A stretch of 64,000 nt of DNA from Citrifermentans bremense R1 (GTDB lineage Bacteria > Desulfobacterota > Desulfuromonadia > Geobacterales > Geobacteraceae): the NCBI RefSeq assembly GCF_000426865.1, contig NZ_AUGE01000013.1, forward strand, positions 1 to 64,000. The letters run 5' to 3'. Shown here one piece after another: positions 35,394 to 44,153 of this stretch. Made by a program: the position numbers and the translations under genes. Under the pieces are notes generated by a model. That model was not told where the DNA came from, ran no database searches, and saw nothing but the letters and a program-made list of their open reading frames with translations. Positions within the stretch are counted from its first letter, which is position 1. Each line of letters begins with the position of its first letter.

Positions 35394-37126
35394 TCGTCGT
35401 CAAGCTCGGCTACCTCGGCCGCAGCCGCAGCCGCCTTGACCGGCCGCTGTTCCCGCGGCTTTACCCCCGCCGCGGTGAGCGCCCTTCCTTTTTTCTCGGG
35501 GGCCTTCTGCCTGGCCGCAAGGCCGGCAGCGGCCTTGCGCTTCTCCGCGGGCGCCTGGGTCTTGGGCGAACTTTCCAGGGTGAAGCGGGCCACCACCTGC
35601 ACCAGCTGCTGGGCCTGCTCTTCGAGCGACTCCGCGGCGGCCGCGGCCTCCTCGACCAGCGCCGCGTTCTGCTGGGTCACGTCGTCCATCTGGGTGATGG
35701 CCGTGTTCACCTGCTCGATGCCGCTGGACTGCTCCAGCGAGGCGGCGGAGATCTCAGCCATGATGTCGGTCACCCTCTTGATGCTGGTGACGATGTCCTG
35801 GGTGGTGCGCCCGGCCTCCTCGACCAGGCGGCTTCCGTCCTGGACCTTCCCCACCGAGTCCTCGATCAGGGCCTTGATCTCCTTGGCGGCAGCGGCGCTT
35901 CGCTGCGCCAGGCTCCTCACCTCGGCCGCGACCACGGCGAAGCCTCTCCCCTGTTCGCCTGCGCGCGCCGCCTCGACGGCGGCGTTCAAGGCCAGGATGT
36001 TGGTCTGGAAGGCGATGCCGTCGATGACCCCGATGATGTCGGAAATCTTCTTGGAGCTGTCCGTGATCGACTCCATGGTGGTGACCACCCGGTTGATCAC
36101 CTCGCCCCCCTTGACCGCCACGCCGCTGGCGTTGATGGCGAGCTGGTTCGCGGCCTGGGCGTTGTCCGCGTTCTGCTTCACCGTGGAGGTGAGTTCTTCC
36201 ATGCTGGAGGCGGTCTCCTCCAGGGCGCTTGCCTGCTCCTCGGTGCGCTGCGAGAGGTCGGCGTTGCCTGCCGCGATCTCCTCGGTGGCGGTGGCGATCG
36301 ATTCGGCGCCGTTTCTCACCTCACCCACGATGCGGGCGAGCCCCTCGTTCATCTCGGCGAGCGAGCCGAGCAACTCGCCGGTCTCGTCCTTGCTCTTCAC
36401 CTCGATGTGGGCGGTGAGGTCGCCCGAGGCGATCCGTTTCGAAGCCGCGATGGCCTGGTCCAGCGCCTCCTTGATCTTCCTCGCCACGAACCAGGCGAAG
36501 GCGAAGATGACGAGCGCCAGCCCGAAGGTCGCGCCGATGATCTGCCACTTCATCTTGTTCATCTCGACGGTGACGTTGTCTACGTAGATGCCGCTCCCCA
36601 CGATCCAGCCCCATTCCTTCATCAGCATCACGTAGGAGATCTTCGGGACCGGGGCCGTGGAGCCGGGCTTGGCCCACATGTAGTCCACCACCCCTTCGCC
36701 CTTCTCCTTGCAGATGTTGACGAACTCGACGTAGAGCTTCTTGCCGTTGGGGTCCTTGTTGTCGTACTGGGTCTTGCCGATCAGCTCCGGCCTGATGGGG
36801 TGCATCAGCACCTTGGTGTCCATGTTGTTGACCCAGAAGTACTCGTTACCCTGGTAGCGCATCTCTCCGATCTGCTTCAGCGCGTCGGCCTGCGCCTGCT
36901 CCAGGGTCTTGGCCCCCGCCTTGTAGGCGTTGTAGTTGTTGGTGATGACGTCGTAGGCGACGTCCACCACGGCCTTGGTGGCGTCGACCTTCTCTGCCAT
37001 CAGCTTGTTCTGCATGAACGGGAGCACGTAGAACATCACCCCCAGCGCCATCATCACGATGGTCGCTACGGAGATGCTGAGAATTTTGGTCAAGATCTTC
37101 CAGTCACTAAACGCGGTCGCTTTCAT
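35378..37126 (-). CDS. Methyl-accepting chemotaxis protein with CheR-docking tail
   Basis: A 582-residue receptor. A helix (about 14-36) is followed by a periplasmic single-Cache domain (about 38-185; [18 protein letters not shown]), a second helix (about 190-212), HAMP (about 213-265) and a long signalling coiled coil with the conserved tip [20 protein letters not shown]. The last five residues are DWKEF, matching the W-x-x-F/Y pentapeptide that recruits CheR. Cache domains of this kind often sense carboxylates. An Ala/Lys-rich flexible linker joins the pentapeptide to the coiled coil. The 3' end overlaps cheR. Confidence 0.95.
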   Translation of the reverse strand: MKATAFSDWKILTKILSISVATIVMMALGVMFYVLPFMQNKLMAEKVDATKAVVDVAYDVITNNYNAYKAGAKTLEQAQADALKQIGEMRYQGNEYFWVNNMDTKVLMHPIRPELIGKTQYDNKDPNGKKLYVEFVNICKEKGEGVVDYMWAKPGSTAPVPKISYVMLMKEWGWIVGSGIYVDNVTVEMNKMKWQIIGATFGLALVIFAFAWFVARKIKEALDQAIAASKRIASGDLTAHIEVKSKDETGELLGSLAEMNEGLARIVGEVRNGAESIATATEEIAAGNADLSQRTEEQASALEETASSMEELTSTVKQNADNAQAANQLAINASGVAVKGGEVINRVVTTMESITDSSKKISDIIGVIDGIAFQTNILALNAAVEAARAGEQGRGFAVVAAEVRSLAQRSAAAAKEIKALIEDSVGKVQDGSRLVEEAGRTTQDIVTSIKRVTDIMAEISAASLEQSSGIEQVNTAITQMDDVTQQNAALVEEAAAAAESLEEQAQQLVQVVARFTLESSPKTQAPAEKRKAAAGLAARQKAPEKKGRALTAAGVKPREQRPVKAAAAAAEVAELDDDWKEF

Positions 37127-37647
37127 ATGTTCACCACCTCTTTTTGAATGTTTTCCGTGCTATGGTCGACGACCTGCAGCTCCTCGCTGCCGATCAGCTT
37201 CTCGATATCCACCAGGATGAGCATCTCGTCGTTCAAGGTCCCGAGCCCCGTGATGTAGCGGGTGTCGAGGGCGGCGCCGAGCTCCGGCGGCGGCTTGATG
37301 CTCTGCGCCGGGAGCGCTACCACATCCGAGACTCCGTCCACCACGATCCCCACCACCTTCCCCAGTACGTTGATGATGATCACCACGGTGAACTCGTGGT
37401 AGGTGGCCTCCCCGACGCTGAACTTGATGCGCAGGTCCACGATCGGCACGATCACCCCGCGCAGGTTGATCACCCCCTTGATGAAGGCGGGGGTGTTGGC
37501 GATCCGGGTGACGCAGTCGTACCCCCTGATCTCCTGGACCTTCAGGATGTCGATCCCGTAGCTTTCGCTTCCCAGCGTGAAGGTGAGGTACTCCTCCGAC
37601 CCTTCCAACCGTGTCTCTTGCTCGACGCTGCCGTGAGCTGTCTGCAT
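37123..37647 (-). CDS. cheW: Chemotaxis adaptor CheW
   Basis: A 174-residue CheW of two SH3-like subdomains, with [21 protein letters not shown] and [19 protein letters not shown]. It couples MCPs to CheA. The ATG at 37647 is placed by AAAGGAGG; sequence upstream in the same frame is antisense-like and not family. The stop overlaps the MCP ATG by 4 bases. Confidence 0.95.
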   Translation of the reverse strand: MQTAHGSVEQETRLEGSEEYLTFTLGSESYGIDILKVQEIRGYDCVTRIANTPAFIKGVINLRGVIVPIVDLRIKFSVGEATYHEFTVVIIINVLGKVVGIVVDGVSDVVALPAQSIKPPPELGAALDTRYITGLGTLNDEMLILVDIEKLIGSEELQVVDHSTENIQKEVVNI

Positions 37648-37670
37648 AGTTTTTCTGCCTCCTTTCTCCC

Positions 37671-39728
37671 TTAAAGCTTCTTGTGCATCAGGAACAGCTC
37701 GGTCAGGTCGAGGATCAGCGCGACGCGCCCGTCCCCGAGGATGGTCGCTCCCGCGCTCCCCTCGACCCGCCGGTAGTTCGTCTCTATGCTCTTCACCACC
37801 ACCTGCTGCTCGTCCAAAAGCGCGTCCACGAGGATGGCCCCGCGCTCCCCGTCCCCCTCCACCATCACCAGTATCCCTAGCTCGGGCTCGGTCACTTGGG
37901 ACTCCAGGTTGAACATCCGGTGCAGCCTGATGATGGGGAGGTACTCTCCCCGCACCTGGACCACCTGCCTGCCGTTCACCGTTTTCAGCTGGTCCGGCTT
38001 GGGCTGCAGCGACTCGATCACCACGTTGATGGGGATGATGAATTTCTCCCCGCCGACGGCGACGGTGAGCCCCTCCAAGATGGCGAGGGTGAGCGGGAGG
38101 CTGATGGTGAAGCGCGAGCCCATCCCCGCTTCGGAGGCGATCTGGACCCTGCCGCCGATGGACTGCACGTTCTTCAGCACCACGTCCATCCCCACGCCGC
38201 GCCCGGAGACGTCGGTCACCTCCTCGGCGGTGGAGAACCCCGGGACGAAGATGAGCTGCCACACCTCGTCGTCGGTCATGGAGTCGGAGCAGGGGATGCC
38301 GCGCTCCTGCGCCTTGGCGAGGATGCGCCCGCGGTTGAGCCCCGCGCCGTCGTCGATCACGTCGATGACGATCCTCCCCCCCACCTGCGAAGCCCGAAGC
38401 TGCAGTGTCCCGGCAGGCTCCTTGCCGTGGGCAAAGCGCGCTTGCGGGGTCTCCAGCCCGTGGTCCAGGGCGTTTCTTACCAGGTGGGTGAGTGGGTCGG
38501 CGATCTTCTCGATGAGCCCCCGGTCCAGCTCGGTCCCCTCTCCGGTGGTCCTGAACTCCACCTGCTTGCCGAGCTTTCCGGCCAGTTCGCGCACCAGGCG
38601 GGGGAAGCGGCTGAAGACCATGCTGATGGGGACCAGCCGGATCGACATCACGCTTCCCTGCAGGTCGCGGGTGTTGCGCTCCAGCTGGGCCAGCCCCCGC
38701 TGCAGCGCCTGGTGCAGGATGGGATCTAGGCCCGCGGCTGTCTGCGCCAGCATGGCCTGGGTAATCAGGAGCTCCCCTACCTGGTTGACCAGCTGGTCCA
38801 CCTTCCCCACGTTGACCCGGATGGAGGACTCGGCCTCCGCGCCGCGCCGCCCGAATGCGCCCGTCGCCAATTCGTTGCTGTCGTAAGCACGCCTGCCGGG
38901 GGGGGCGGCAGCGACGGCTTCGGGAGCGCCGTCATCCTGCGCGGCCTCTGCGCGCCGCTCCTGCCACGGCAGCTCCTCGATCTGCAGCTGTTCCTCCTCG
39001 GCGACGAACATGAACGCCTCGACGAGCTTTTCTCTGCCGGCCAGCGAGGCGAGGGTAAATTCCCAGCGCGTGACGCAGCGCAAGGGATCGAGATCTTCCA
39101 GCTCCGGCGTTTCGGCGAGGTACGCCCGACAGTGGAATTCCCCTTCAAGCGCAAGTTCGGAGAGCTCCGAGATGATGCTCTCGATGCGGATGCCGCGGTG
39201 GAAGATCTCCGGATCCGGGGAGAAGGTGAGCCGGCAGCGGACGGGGAGCGGGGAGGCATCCTGCCGCGGCAAAGCCTGCTCCGTTGCGGGTTGCAACGCG
39301 CCGCTGCCGTTTGCGCCTGGTTTCGCCAGTTGCTGCAGCTTGGCGCGCACCTGGCCGATAGCCTCCTGGCACACCGGCTTTCCTTCCCGGTGGCCGGCAA
39401 GCTGCATGGATATGGCGTCGCCCGCCTCCAGGAACAGGTCGATCATCTCCGGCCGGAAGGGGATCTCGTGGTTTCTCAAAAGGTCGAGCAGCGACTCCAT
39501 GACATGGGTCACCACAGTCATGTCGTCAAAGCCGAAGATGCCTGCCCCCCCCTTGATGGAGTGGGCGGCGCGGAAGATGGCGTTCAACTGCTCGTGGTCC
39601 GGCTCGCACTCTCCAAGCGCTATGAGGATCTGCTCCATTTCGGCCAGGTTCTCGGCGCATTCCTCGAAGAAGACCTGGTTGAAGCGTTTGAGATCGATGC
39701 CGTCTTGTTCTCCATTGGGAGTGGTCAT
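37671..39728 (-). CDS. cheA: Chemotaxis histidine kinase CheA
   Basis: A 685-residue CheA. The Hpt domain has phospho-accepting H56 in [11 protein letters not shown]. It continues with a P2-like region (about 170-280), a dimerisation helix pair (about 310-375), an ATPase domain with [12 protein letters not shown] and GRGVGMDVV, and a C-terminal CheW-like regulatory domain (about 545-680). It phosphorylates CheB and a CheY. The ATG at 39728 is chosen because AAGGAA precedes it; about 30 upstream in-frame residues look like the tail of the STAS frame region. Confidence 0.95.
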   Translation of the reverse strand: MTTPNGEQDGIDLKRFNQVFFEECAENLAEMEQILIALGECEPDHEQLNAIFRAAHSIKGGAGIFGFDDMTVVTHVMESLLDLLRNHEIPFRPEMIDLFLEAGDAISMQLAGHREGKPVCQEAIGQVRAKLQQLAKPGANGSGALQPATEQALPRQDASPLPVRCRLTFSPDPEIFHRGIRIESIISELSELALEGEFHCRAYLAETPELEDLDPLRCVTRWEFTLASLAGREKLVEAFMFVAEEEQLQIEELPWQERRAEAAQDDGAPEAVAAAPPGRRAYDSNELATGAFGRRGAEAESSIRVNVGKVDQLVNQVGELLITQAMLAQTAAGLDPILHQALQRGLAQLERNTRDLQGSVMSIRLVPISMVFSRFPRLVRELAGKLGKQVEFRTTGEGTELDRGLIEKIADPLTHLVRNALDHGLETPQARFAHGKEPAGTLQLRASQVGGRIVIDVIDDGAGLNRGRILAKAQERGIPCSDSMTDDEVWQLIFVPGFSTAEEVTDVSGRGVGMDVVLKNVQSIGGRVQIASEAGMGSRFTISLPLTLAILEGLTVAVGGEKFIIPINVVIESLQPKPDQLKTVNGRQVVQVRGEYLPIIRLHRMFNLESQVTEPELGILVMVEGDGERGAILVDALLDEQQVVVKSIETNYRRVEGSAGATILGDGRVALILDLTELFLMHKKL

Positions 39729-39780
39729 GCTTGATTCCTTAACTGCCTCGTTTTCTCGACCGGGAGTCCCCGGCGTTTCG

Positions 39781-40098
39781 TCAAAGGGGGGGCAATACGG
39801 AGAATGTTTCGGAAAAACCAAGAAGGGATATCTGGCCCGCTAGTTCCGGCCCCAGATGGCAGGCTGCGGCTGTGATGCCGTGTCGCCTGAGGTCTTCCAG
39901 GAAAAGGGCCAGCAATTGGCAGCCGCAGGCGTCGATCTGGTTCACCTGCCGGAGGTCCAACTCTGCCTGTTCCGCTTTCCGCTCCACAAGTTCGTTCAGC
40001 CGGCAAACCAGCGCGCGGTGGAGCTCCGCTGCCTCTTCACGGGAGCAACTCCCCTGGAATGTGATGCGGTTGTCATTAACAAATACTATTTCACTCAA
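39781..40098 (-). CDS. STAS-domain protein, first gene of the che operon
   Basis: A 105-residue single STAS domain (SpoIIAA/anti-sigma-antagonist fold): LDLRQVNQIDACGCQLLALFLEDLRRHG followed by LLGFSETF. Starts with TTG at 40098; GGAGA lies upstream. The serine that is phosphorylated in SpoIIAA-type antagonists (D-S-x-G) is alanine here (D56-A57-C58-G59), so control by phosphorylation is unlikely. STAS proteins occur at the head of several che operons; the partner is not known. A FliA-type promoter lies 90 bp upstream. Confidence 0.85.
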   Translation of the reverse strand: MSEIVFVNDNRITFQGSCSREEAAELHRALVCRLNELVERKAEQAELDLRQVNQIDACGCQLLALFLEDLRRHGITAAACHLGPELAGQISLLGFSETFSVLPPL

Positions 40099-40187
40099 TT
40101 TGCCCGGTCTCCGCTGGAGTTACGGCTGCATGGCTTTTCTTGGCCGTTTTGTAAGTCATTAAAAGCAACCGTTGTTTTATGGCTTGT

Positions 40188-40214
40188 TCATCGGCAAAGG
40201 AGCCGGGAACTTTA
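40188..40214 (-). promoter_or_regulatory. sigma28 (FliA) promoter of the chemotaxis operon
   Basis: On the minus strand TAAAGTTC, an 11-bp spacer and GCCGATGA, against the consensus TAAAGTTT-N11-GCCGATAA: two mismatches in 16 positions and exact spacing. It points at the STAS-cheA operon, so transcription should be tied to the flagellar hierarchy. Confidence 0.8.
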
Positions 40215-40466
40215 ATCCAATTTCGTTTTCTCCCAAATTCGTAACACCAACGTAACTATTGGAGATCTGCACGACTTAAATGAAGCCTCCCCCTCCCTTG
40301 GCGGGCCTGCGCGCCGAGGGGGCAGTGGGTGGGGGGACTTTTACCGCCGGATCTAAAAACGGGGGGGAGAAGGGAGGAACATTGACGGGCAAGAGTCAGT
40401 GAGACTACTTGGGAAAGGGAAGGGGCAGCCGGCTCAGGAGCGAAGCCCGGCGCCGGGTTGTGGCGG
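40215..40466. other. Intergenic region without recognised gene
   Basis: G-rich sequence with no convincing gene. The stretch 40282-40336 resembles a degenerate copy of the G-rich repeat type, but too loosely to call. Confidence 0.4.
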
Positions 40467-40673
40467 TCAGGAATTGAGGGACCGGGAGCGCAGCTTTTCA
40501 AGTTGAACCAGGGTGTCCTGCTGGCGGCCGACGCTGAGCCTGATCTTGACCAGATCGCCCAGCATCTGCAGCGAGTCCAGCGCGGGTTTCACTTTTGAGG
40601 CGGTGCAGTTTCTCCACTGGATCGGGACCTCGGCGACGCTGTAGTTCCAATTGACATTTGCAGGTGCCCCCAT
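40467..40673 (-). pseudogene. C-terminal remnant of a family 2 glycosyltransferase
   Basis: A 68-codon open stretch with normal local codon use. The peptide YSVAEVPIQWRNCTASKVKP then LDSLQMLGDLVKIRL closely resembles the C-terminal end of dolichyl-phosphate-glucose/mannose-type GT2 enzymes (Y.VAEVPV.W....SKV....D...M..DL..IR). There is no GT-A catalytic domain: the frame closes with a stop just upstream and no ribosome site precedes the ATG. Most likely the tail of a deleted gene. Confidence 0.55.
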
Positions 40674-40689
40674 ATACTTTATCAATTAG

Positions 40690-40890
40690 TAAATTTTAAT
40701 AATTGCGGACGGGGGGAGCGGCTTGCGGAGCCGGGTTGATGGCAACTCGGTGGCCGATGATTTTCGCACCATTGCACTGAAACCTGGGCAAAAGATTCTG
40801 GTCTTCGAGGTGCTGTACCGGTACGACAGCCTCATCAAGTCGGGCGACGATGGGTTTGCGCCGGTGCTTCATTCAAAGACAATCTTCTGA
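40690..40890 (+). pseudogene. Possible 3' remnant of a second gene
   Basis: An open frame without a good start ends at the TGA 40888-40890 and encodes ...ALKPGQKILVFEVLYRYDSL then IKSGDDGFAPVLHSKTIF. Composition looks coding, but no family is recognised and no ribosome site is seen (a GTG at 40750 is the only start). It sits back to back with the GT2 remnant, as expected at a deletion scar. Confidence 0.35.
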
Positions 40891-40902
40891 CAGGGGCGGG
40901 AA

Positions 40903-42015
40903 ATGAAGATCCTTCAGGGGCAACCCAAGGGGCAGATACTGCTCGTCGCCGTGGCGATGATGCTCTTAGGCATCTTCCTCGCGGCCCTGGCGGTCGATGC
41001 CAGCAGGGCATACGGGGTAAAGGCGAAGCTCCATGCCGCGGTGGACGCCGCGAGTTATGAGGCGGCCAAGGCCCTGGCACAGGGGGAAGATGAGGACGAC
41101 ATGGAGGAAAAGGCGAGTGAGGCTGCGGTCAACTACTTCAGGGCGAACTTCCCCGCTGACTATTTCGGTGCGCAGTGCAGCGGACCGGAATTGAAGCTGA
41201 GCGAGCGGAAGTCTGAACAAAAGAGGCGCGCCCTCACCGTTTCCGCCACAGCGACGCTCCCCAACGCCTTTGCCGGGATCTTCGGCTGGGAAAGCATCGA
41301 TCTTCCCGCCAGGTCTCGTGCGGTCAGGACGGATGCGGACGTGGTGCTGGTGCTGGTGCTGGAATCCTCGGACGCGCTTAGAGATTCTTGTCCGGAGGTG
41401 AAGCAGCGGGTGGGTAATTTCAGCGAACGCTTCAGCCAGCGCGATGACCGGATGTCGCTGTTGACCTTTGCCGTGGGAGCCGATCCGGTAATTTCCATCT
41501 GCGGCGTCTATAAACCCGCAAACAACCGTCCTGGAGCTGGGACCTTCAACTGCGGTACCGGGTATCAGAAAAGCGATTTCGCCAAGGCCTTTCTTGAACT
41601 GAACCTGCACCTAACCAGCGCCCCGGCGGCCCCCGAGGAGGCGATGAAGCAGGCGCAGGCCCAGTTGGACGCCCTGAGGAGCGACCTGCGGGCGGAGAAG
41701 AGGGCGATCGTACTTCTGGCAAGCGATGTAGCCGCAAGCAACATCAAAGACGAGACCGTCGCTGCGGCTCGCAAGGAGAAAGTATTCATCCATGCGGTGG
41801 AGATCGCGGGATCCCTGAAGGCAAGCACCCCGGCGGGGACCGGTAACGGCCGGAGCGGGAGCGAAAAACTGAAGCGGTTCGCCAACACCAAGGATTTGGG
41901 AGCCCACGAGAAGGGAGAACCGACCGGCTTGTACTGTGTAGCGGACGGCCTGCGGCAGTTGGAGCTCTGCCTGGAAAAGATCGCAAACGGCATGACCGTG
42001 AGCATCGCGCAGTAA
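40903..42015 (+). CDS. TadG-like pilus-assembly protein with degenerate VWA region
   Basis: A 370-residue protein. The N-terminal segment QPKGQILLVAVAMMLLGIFLAALAVDASR is the single membrane helix and motif of TadE/TadG-type proteins. From about residue 140 it resembles a von Willebrand A domain (VVLVLVLESSDALRDSC; RAIVLLASDVAAS), but the MIDAS motif DxSxS is not intact (ESSDA). No other tad/flp genes are nearby, so it is an orphan. GGGGCGGG precedes the ATG. Perhaps cotranscribed with the Crp/Fnr gene 48 bp downstream. Confidence 0.75.
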   Translation: MKILQGQPKGQILLVAVAMMLLGIFLAALAVDASRAYGVKAKLHAAVDAASYEAAKALAQGEDEDDMEEKASEAAVNYFRANFPADYFGAQCSGPELKLSERKSEQKRRALTVSATATLPNAFAGIFGWESIDLPARSRAVRTDADVVLVLVLESSDALRDSCPEVKQRVGNFSERFSQRDDRMSLLTFAVGADPVISICGVYKPANNRPGAGTFNCGTGYQKSDFAKAFLELNLHLTSAPAAPEEAMKQAQAQLDALRSDLRAEKRAIVLLASDVAASNIKDETVAAARKEKVFIHAVEIAGSLKASTPAGTGNGRSGSEKLKRFANTKDLGAHEKGEPTGLYCVADGLRQLELCLEKIANGMTVSIAQ

Positions 42016-42063
42016 GCTGGTGAGGAAGCAGGGTGCGGCTAGGCCGCACCGGCGGGAGGGCGT

Positions 42064-42780
42064 GTGCAACCAGAGGGCGAAAAAGGCATAGAGGAATCCG
42101 GCCGAACCAGGCTTTTGCGGGCGATCCCGCTCTTTTCTTGCCTGGACCCAGAGGAGTTCTCCGAGGTTCAGCGCAGGATAGTGGAGAAACGCTTTCACAA
42201 AAACCAGGTGGTGCTTCTCGAGGAGGACACCGCAAACTACATGTACATAGTTTATGGAGGGAAGGTCCGCGTGGTTCACCTGGGAAGCGAAGGGAGCGAG
42301 AGGATCCTGGCGGTCCACAAACGCGGCGATGTCTTCGGCGAGATGGCGCTGCTCGATGCCAAGACGGCCCCGGCAACGGTCATAGCCATGGAGGACGCCG
42401 AAATCGGGCTCCTTTCCAAGGAAACCTTCGACACCTTCTTCCTCGGCAATCATAAGGTGCTGTTGCAACTGGTCGCGATCCTTTGCCGCCGGCTCAGAGA
42501 GGCCCAACTAGTGCTCAAAGCGATCACCCTGCCCGATGCGGAACAAAGGCTGCGTTCGATTCTGAACCATTTGAGCCAGTTGCACGGGGTGCGGGATGCC
42601 CGAGGGACTGTGATCGCCTTGAGGCTTACTCACAAGGAACTCGCAGGGTACACCTCGGTTTCGCGGGAGACAGTGACTAGGCTTTTGCACCGGATGGTCC
42701 AGGAAGGCGATCTGGAGATGCTGCAGAATCGAACTATCCTACTCAAACCGGGATTCAGGCAGAAAGCGCAGCTGCTTTAG
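42064..42780 (+). CDS. Crp/Fnr-family transcriptional regulator
   Basis: A 238-residue protein with a cyclic-nucleotide-binding-type beta barrel (about 20-140; GDVFGEMALLDAKTAPATVIA resembles the phosphate-binding cassette) and a C-terminal helix-turn-helix (about 185-225; THKELAGYTSVSRETVTRLL). It lacks the N-terminal cysteines of FNR, so it is not an oxygen sensor of that kind. The start is the GTG at 42064. Crp-type recognition helices with SRETVTR contacts bind GTGA/TCAC half-sites, which matches the two GTGAC-N4-GTCAC palindromes flanking the EPS region. Control of the EPS operon is inferred. Confidence 0.9.
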   Translation: MQPEGEKGIEESGRTRLLRAIPLFSCLDPEEFSEVQRRIVEKRFHKNQVVLLEEDTANYMYIVYGGKVRVVHLGSEGSERILAVHKRGDVFGEMALLDAKTAPATVIAMEDAEIGLLSKETFDTFFLGNHKVLLQLVAILCRRLREAQLVLKAITLPDAEQRLRSILNHLSQLHGVRDARGTVIALRLTHKELAGYTSVSRETVTRLLHRMVQEGDLEMLQNRTILLKPGFRQKAQLL

Positions 42781-42802
42781 TAGGCGGAATACTGCCAGTT
42801 CG

Positions 42803-42816
42803 GTGACGGAAGTCAC
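42803..42816. promoter_or_regulatory. Crp/Fnr-type operator upstream of the EPS operon
   Basis: Palindrome GTGAC-GGAA-GTCAC centred about 53 bases before the predicted transcription start of the EPS operon. The same half-sites and spacing occur at 62977-62990. Confidence 0.65.
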
Positions 42817-42828
42817 AACTGCTGTGCC

Positions 42829-42856
42829 TTGACATGAGCAGGGGGGTAACTATACT
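42829..42856 (+). promoter_or_regulatory. sigma70 promoter of the EPS operon
   Basis: TTGACA, 16 bp, TATACT; predicted start near 42863, leaving a leader of about 130 bases before the first gene. No riboswitch or attenuator was recognised in the leader. Confidence 0.72.
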
Positions 42857-42993
42857 TTTGATTGTTAAAAAAAACTAAGACTGTTGCTATCTTAGTTCAT
42901 CCATACGCCACCGGTCGCAACCCTGACAAAGCCGTTCAAAAAAGTAAAACAGACGAAGCGGACCGGCATTCAGATGACTGAGCGAGGCAAAGC

Positions 42994-44130
42994 ATGGCTC
43001 GTAAAAGATGGATACAACAGGTGTGGTGGCGTTTCTTGCCATGGCGCAGAAAGGCAAGGGAAACGTTGCCCAAAGGGTTGCAACCGGAAACCCGCTTCCG
43101 GCAGAAGCTCATCCAGGAGCGGAAGCGGGCGGAGAGGGCAAACAAGCCGCTTTTGGTCATGCTCGTCAACCTTGGCTGTGTCGCAGCTCGTGGGGAAGCG
43201 GATTCAGTTGTCGGCTGCGTGGGGAGGGGGCTCCAAAGCTGCCTGCGCGAAACGGATATCTGTGGGGTGCTTAACAACGGAGCCTTGGTGGGGGTGATCC
43301 TGACGGAGATCTGGGCTGACGACCTGGACAAGGTGAAGAAAGCGGTGGCCACAAAGGCGCGCGAGAAGCTGAGCCAGCTATTCGAAGACGAGGTAGCGCG
43401 GCGCGTAACCATCAGTTTCCGCATCTATCCGGAAAGCGGTGGCAAAAGCGGAGCCTTCGACATGATCTTTTATCCCGAACAGGCTGAAAAGAGCCTCGAA
43501 GGGACGGCAGGTGAAATAGCCAAGCGTGGGCTGGACCTCCTTGGAGGCGTAACGGGGCTGGTGCTGCTCGCTCCCGCTTTTGCACTGATCGCATCGGCTA
43601 TCAAATTCACCTCAGACGGGCCGGTCTTTTTCGAACAGCAACGGATCGGTCGCAACGGCAGGAAGTTCAAGCTTTTGAAGTTCCGCACAATGTATGTCGG
43701 CAATGACGATCAGATCCACCGTGACTACGTCAAGTTGCTGATCCAGGGTAAGGTCGCCGAGGAGCAGGGAGGGGTCTTCAAGATCATCGTGGACCCCAGG
43801 GTTACCCCGATCGGGAAGGTGTTGAGGAAGTACAGCCTGGATGAGCTGCCGCAGCTTCTCAACGTGCTGAAAGGGGAGATGGCCCTGGTGGGGCCGCGAC
43901 CCCCGATCAGCTATGAACTGGAGCATTACAGCGGGTGGCAGCGCAACCGGCTGATCGGCAAAAGGCCCGGCATAACCGGTGCGTGGCAGGTGAGCGGTCG
44001 CAGCAGCACGACCTTTGACGAAATGGTCCGGCTCGACCTCAGGTATTTGAAGGGGTGGAGCATTGCGCTGGACTTCAAGATCCTGCTGCAGACACCGCTG
44101 GCCGTTCTCAAGTGTAAGGGCGCCTACTGA
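42994..44130 (+). CDS. EPS-initiating sugar-1-phosphate transferase with GGDEF-like N-terminus
   Basis: A 378-residue polyprenyl-phosphate sugar phosphotransferase. The C-terminal bacterial sugar-transferase domain (about 170-375) has the reentrant helix KRGLDLLGGVTGLVLLAPAF and the conserved GPVFFEQQRIG, KLLKFRTM, LDELPQLLNVLKGEM and VGPRPP. It transfers sugar-1-phosphate to undecaprenyl phosphate, the first EPS step. The usual four-helix N-terminus is missing. Instead residues about 30-160 resemble a degenerate GGDEF domain (FRQKLIQERKRAERANKPLL ... RETDICGVLNNGALVGVIL) without a GGDEF active site. ATG at 42994; an ATG at 42974 is out of frame. Confidence 0.9.
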   Translation: MARKRWIQQVWWRFLPWRRKARETLPKGLQPETRFRQKLIQERKRAERANKPLLVMLVNLGCVAARGEADSVVGCVGRGLQSCLRETDICGVLNNGALVGVILTEIWADDLDKVKKAVATKAREKLSQLFEDEVARRVTISFRIYPESGGKSGAFDMIFYPEQAEKSLEGTAGEIAKRGLDLLGGVTGLVLLAPAFALIASAIKFTSDGPVFFEQQRIGRNGRKFKLLKFRTMYVGNDDQIHRDYVKLLIQGKVAEEQGGVFKIIVDPRVTPIGKVLRKYSLDELPQLLNVLKGEMALVGPRPPISYELEHYSGWQRNRLIGKRPGITGAWQVSGRSSTTFDEMVRLDLRYLKGWSIALDFKILLQTPLAVLKCKGAY

Positions 44131-44153
44131 GTACCGGGCGCTAAGGTGAAATT

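Noticed and set aside
37648-38262. Upstream extension of the CheW reading frame
   Set aside because: Runs through cheA in another frame with Arg/His/Gly-rich nonsense sequence; the ribosome site AAAGGAGG fixes the CheW start at 37647.
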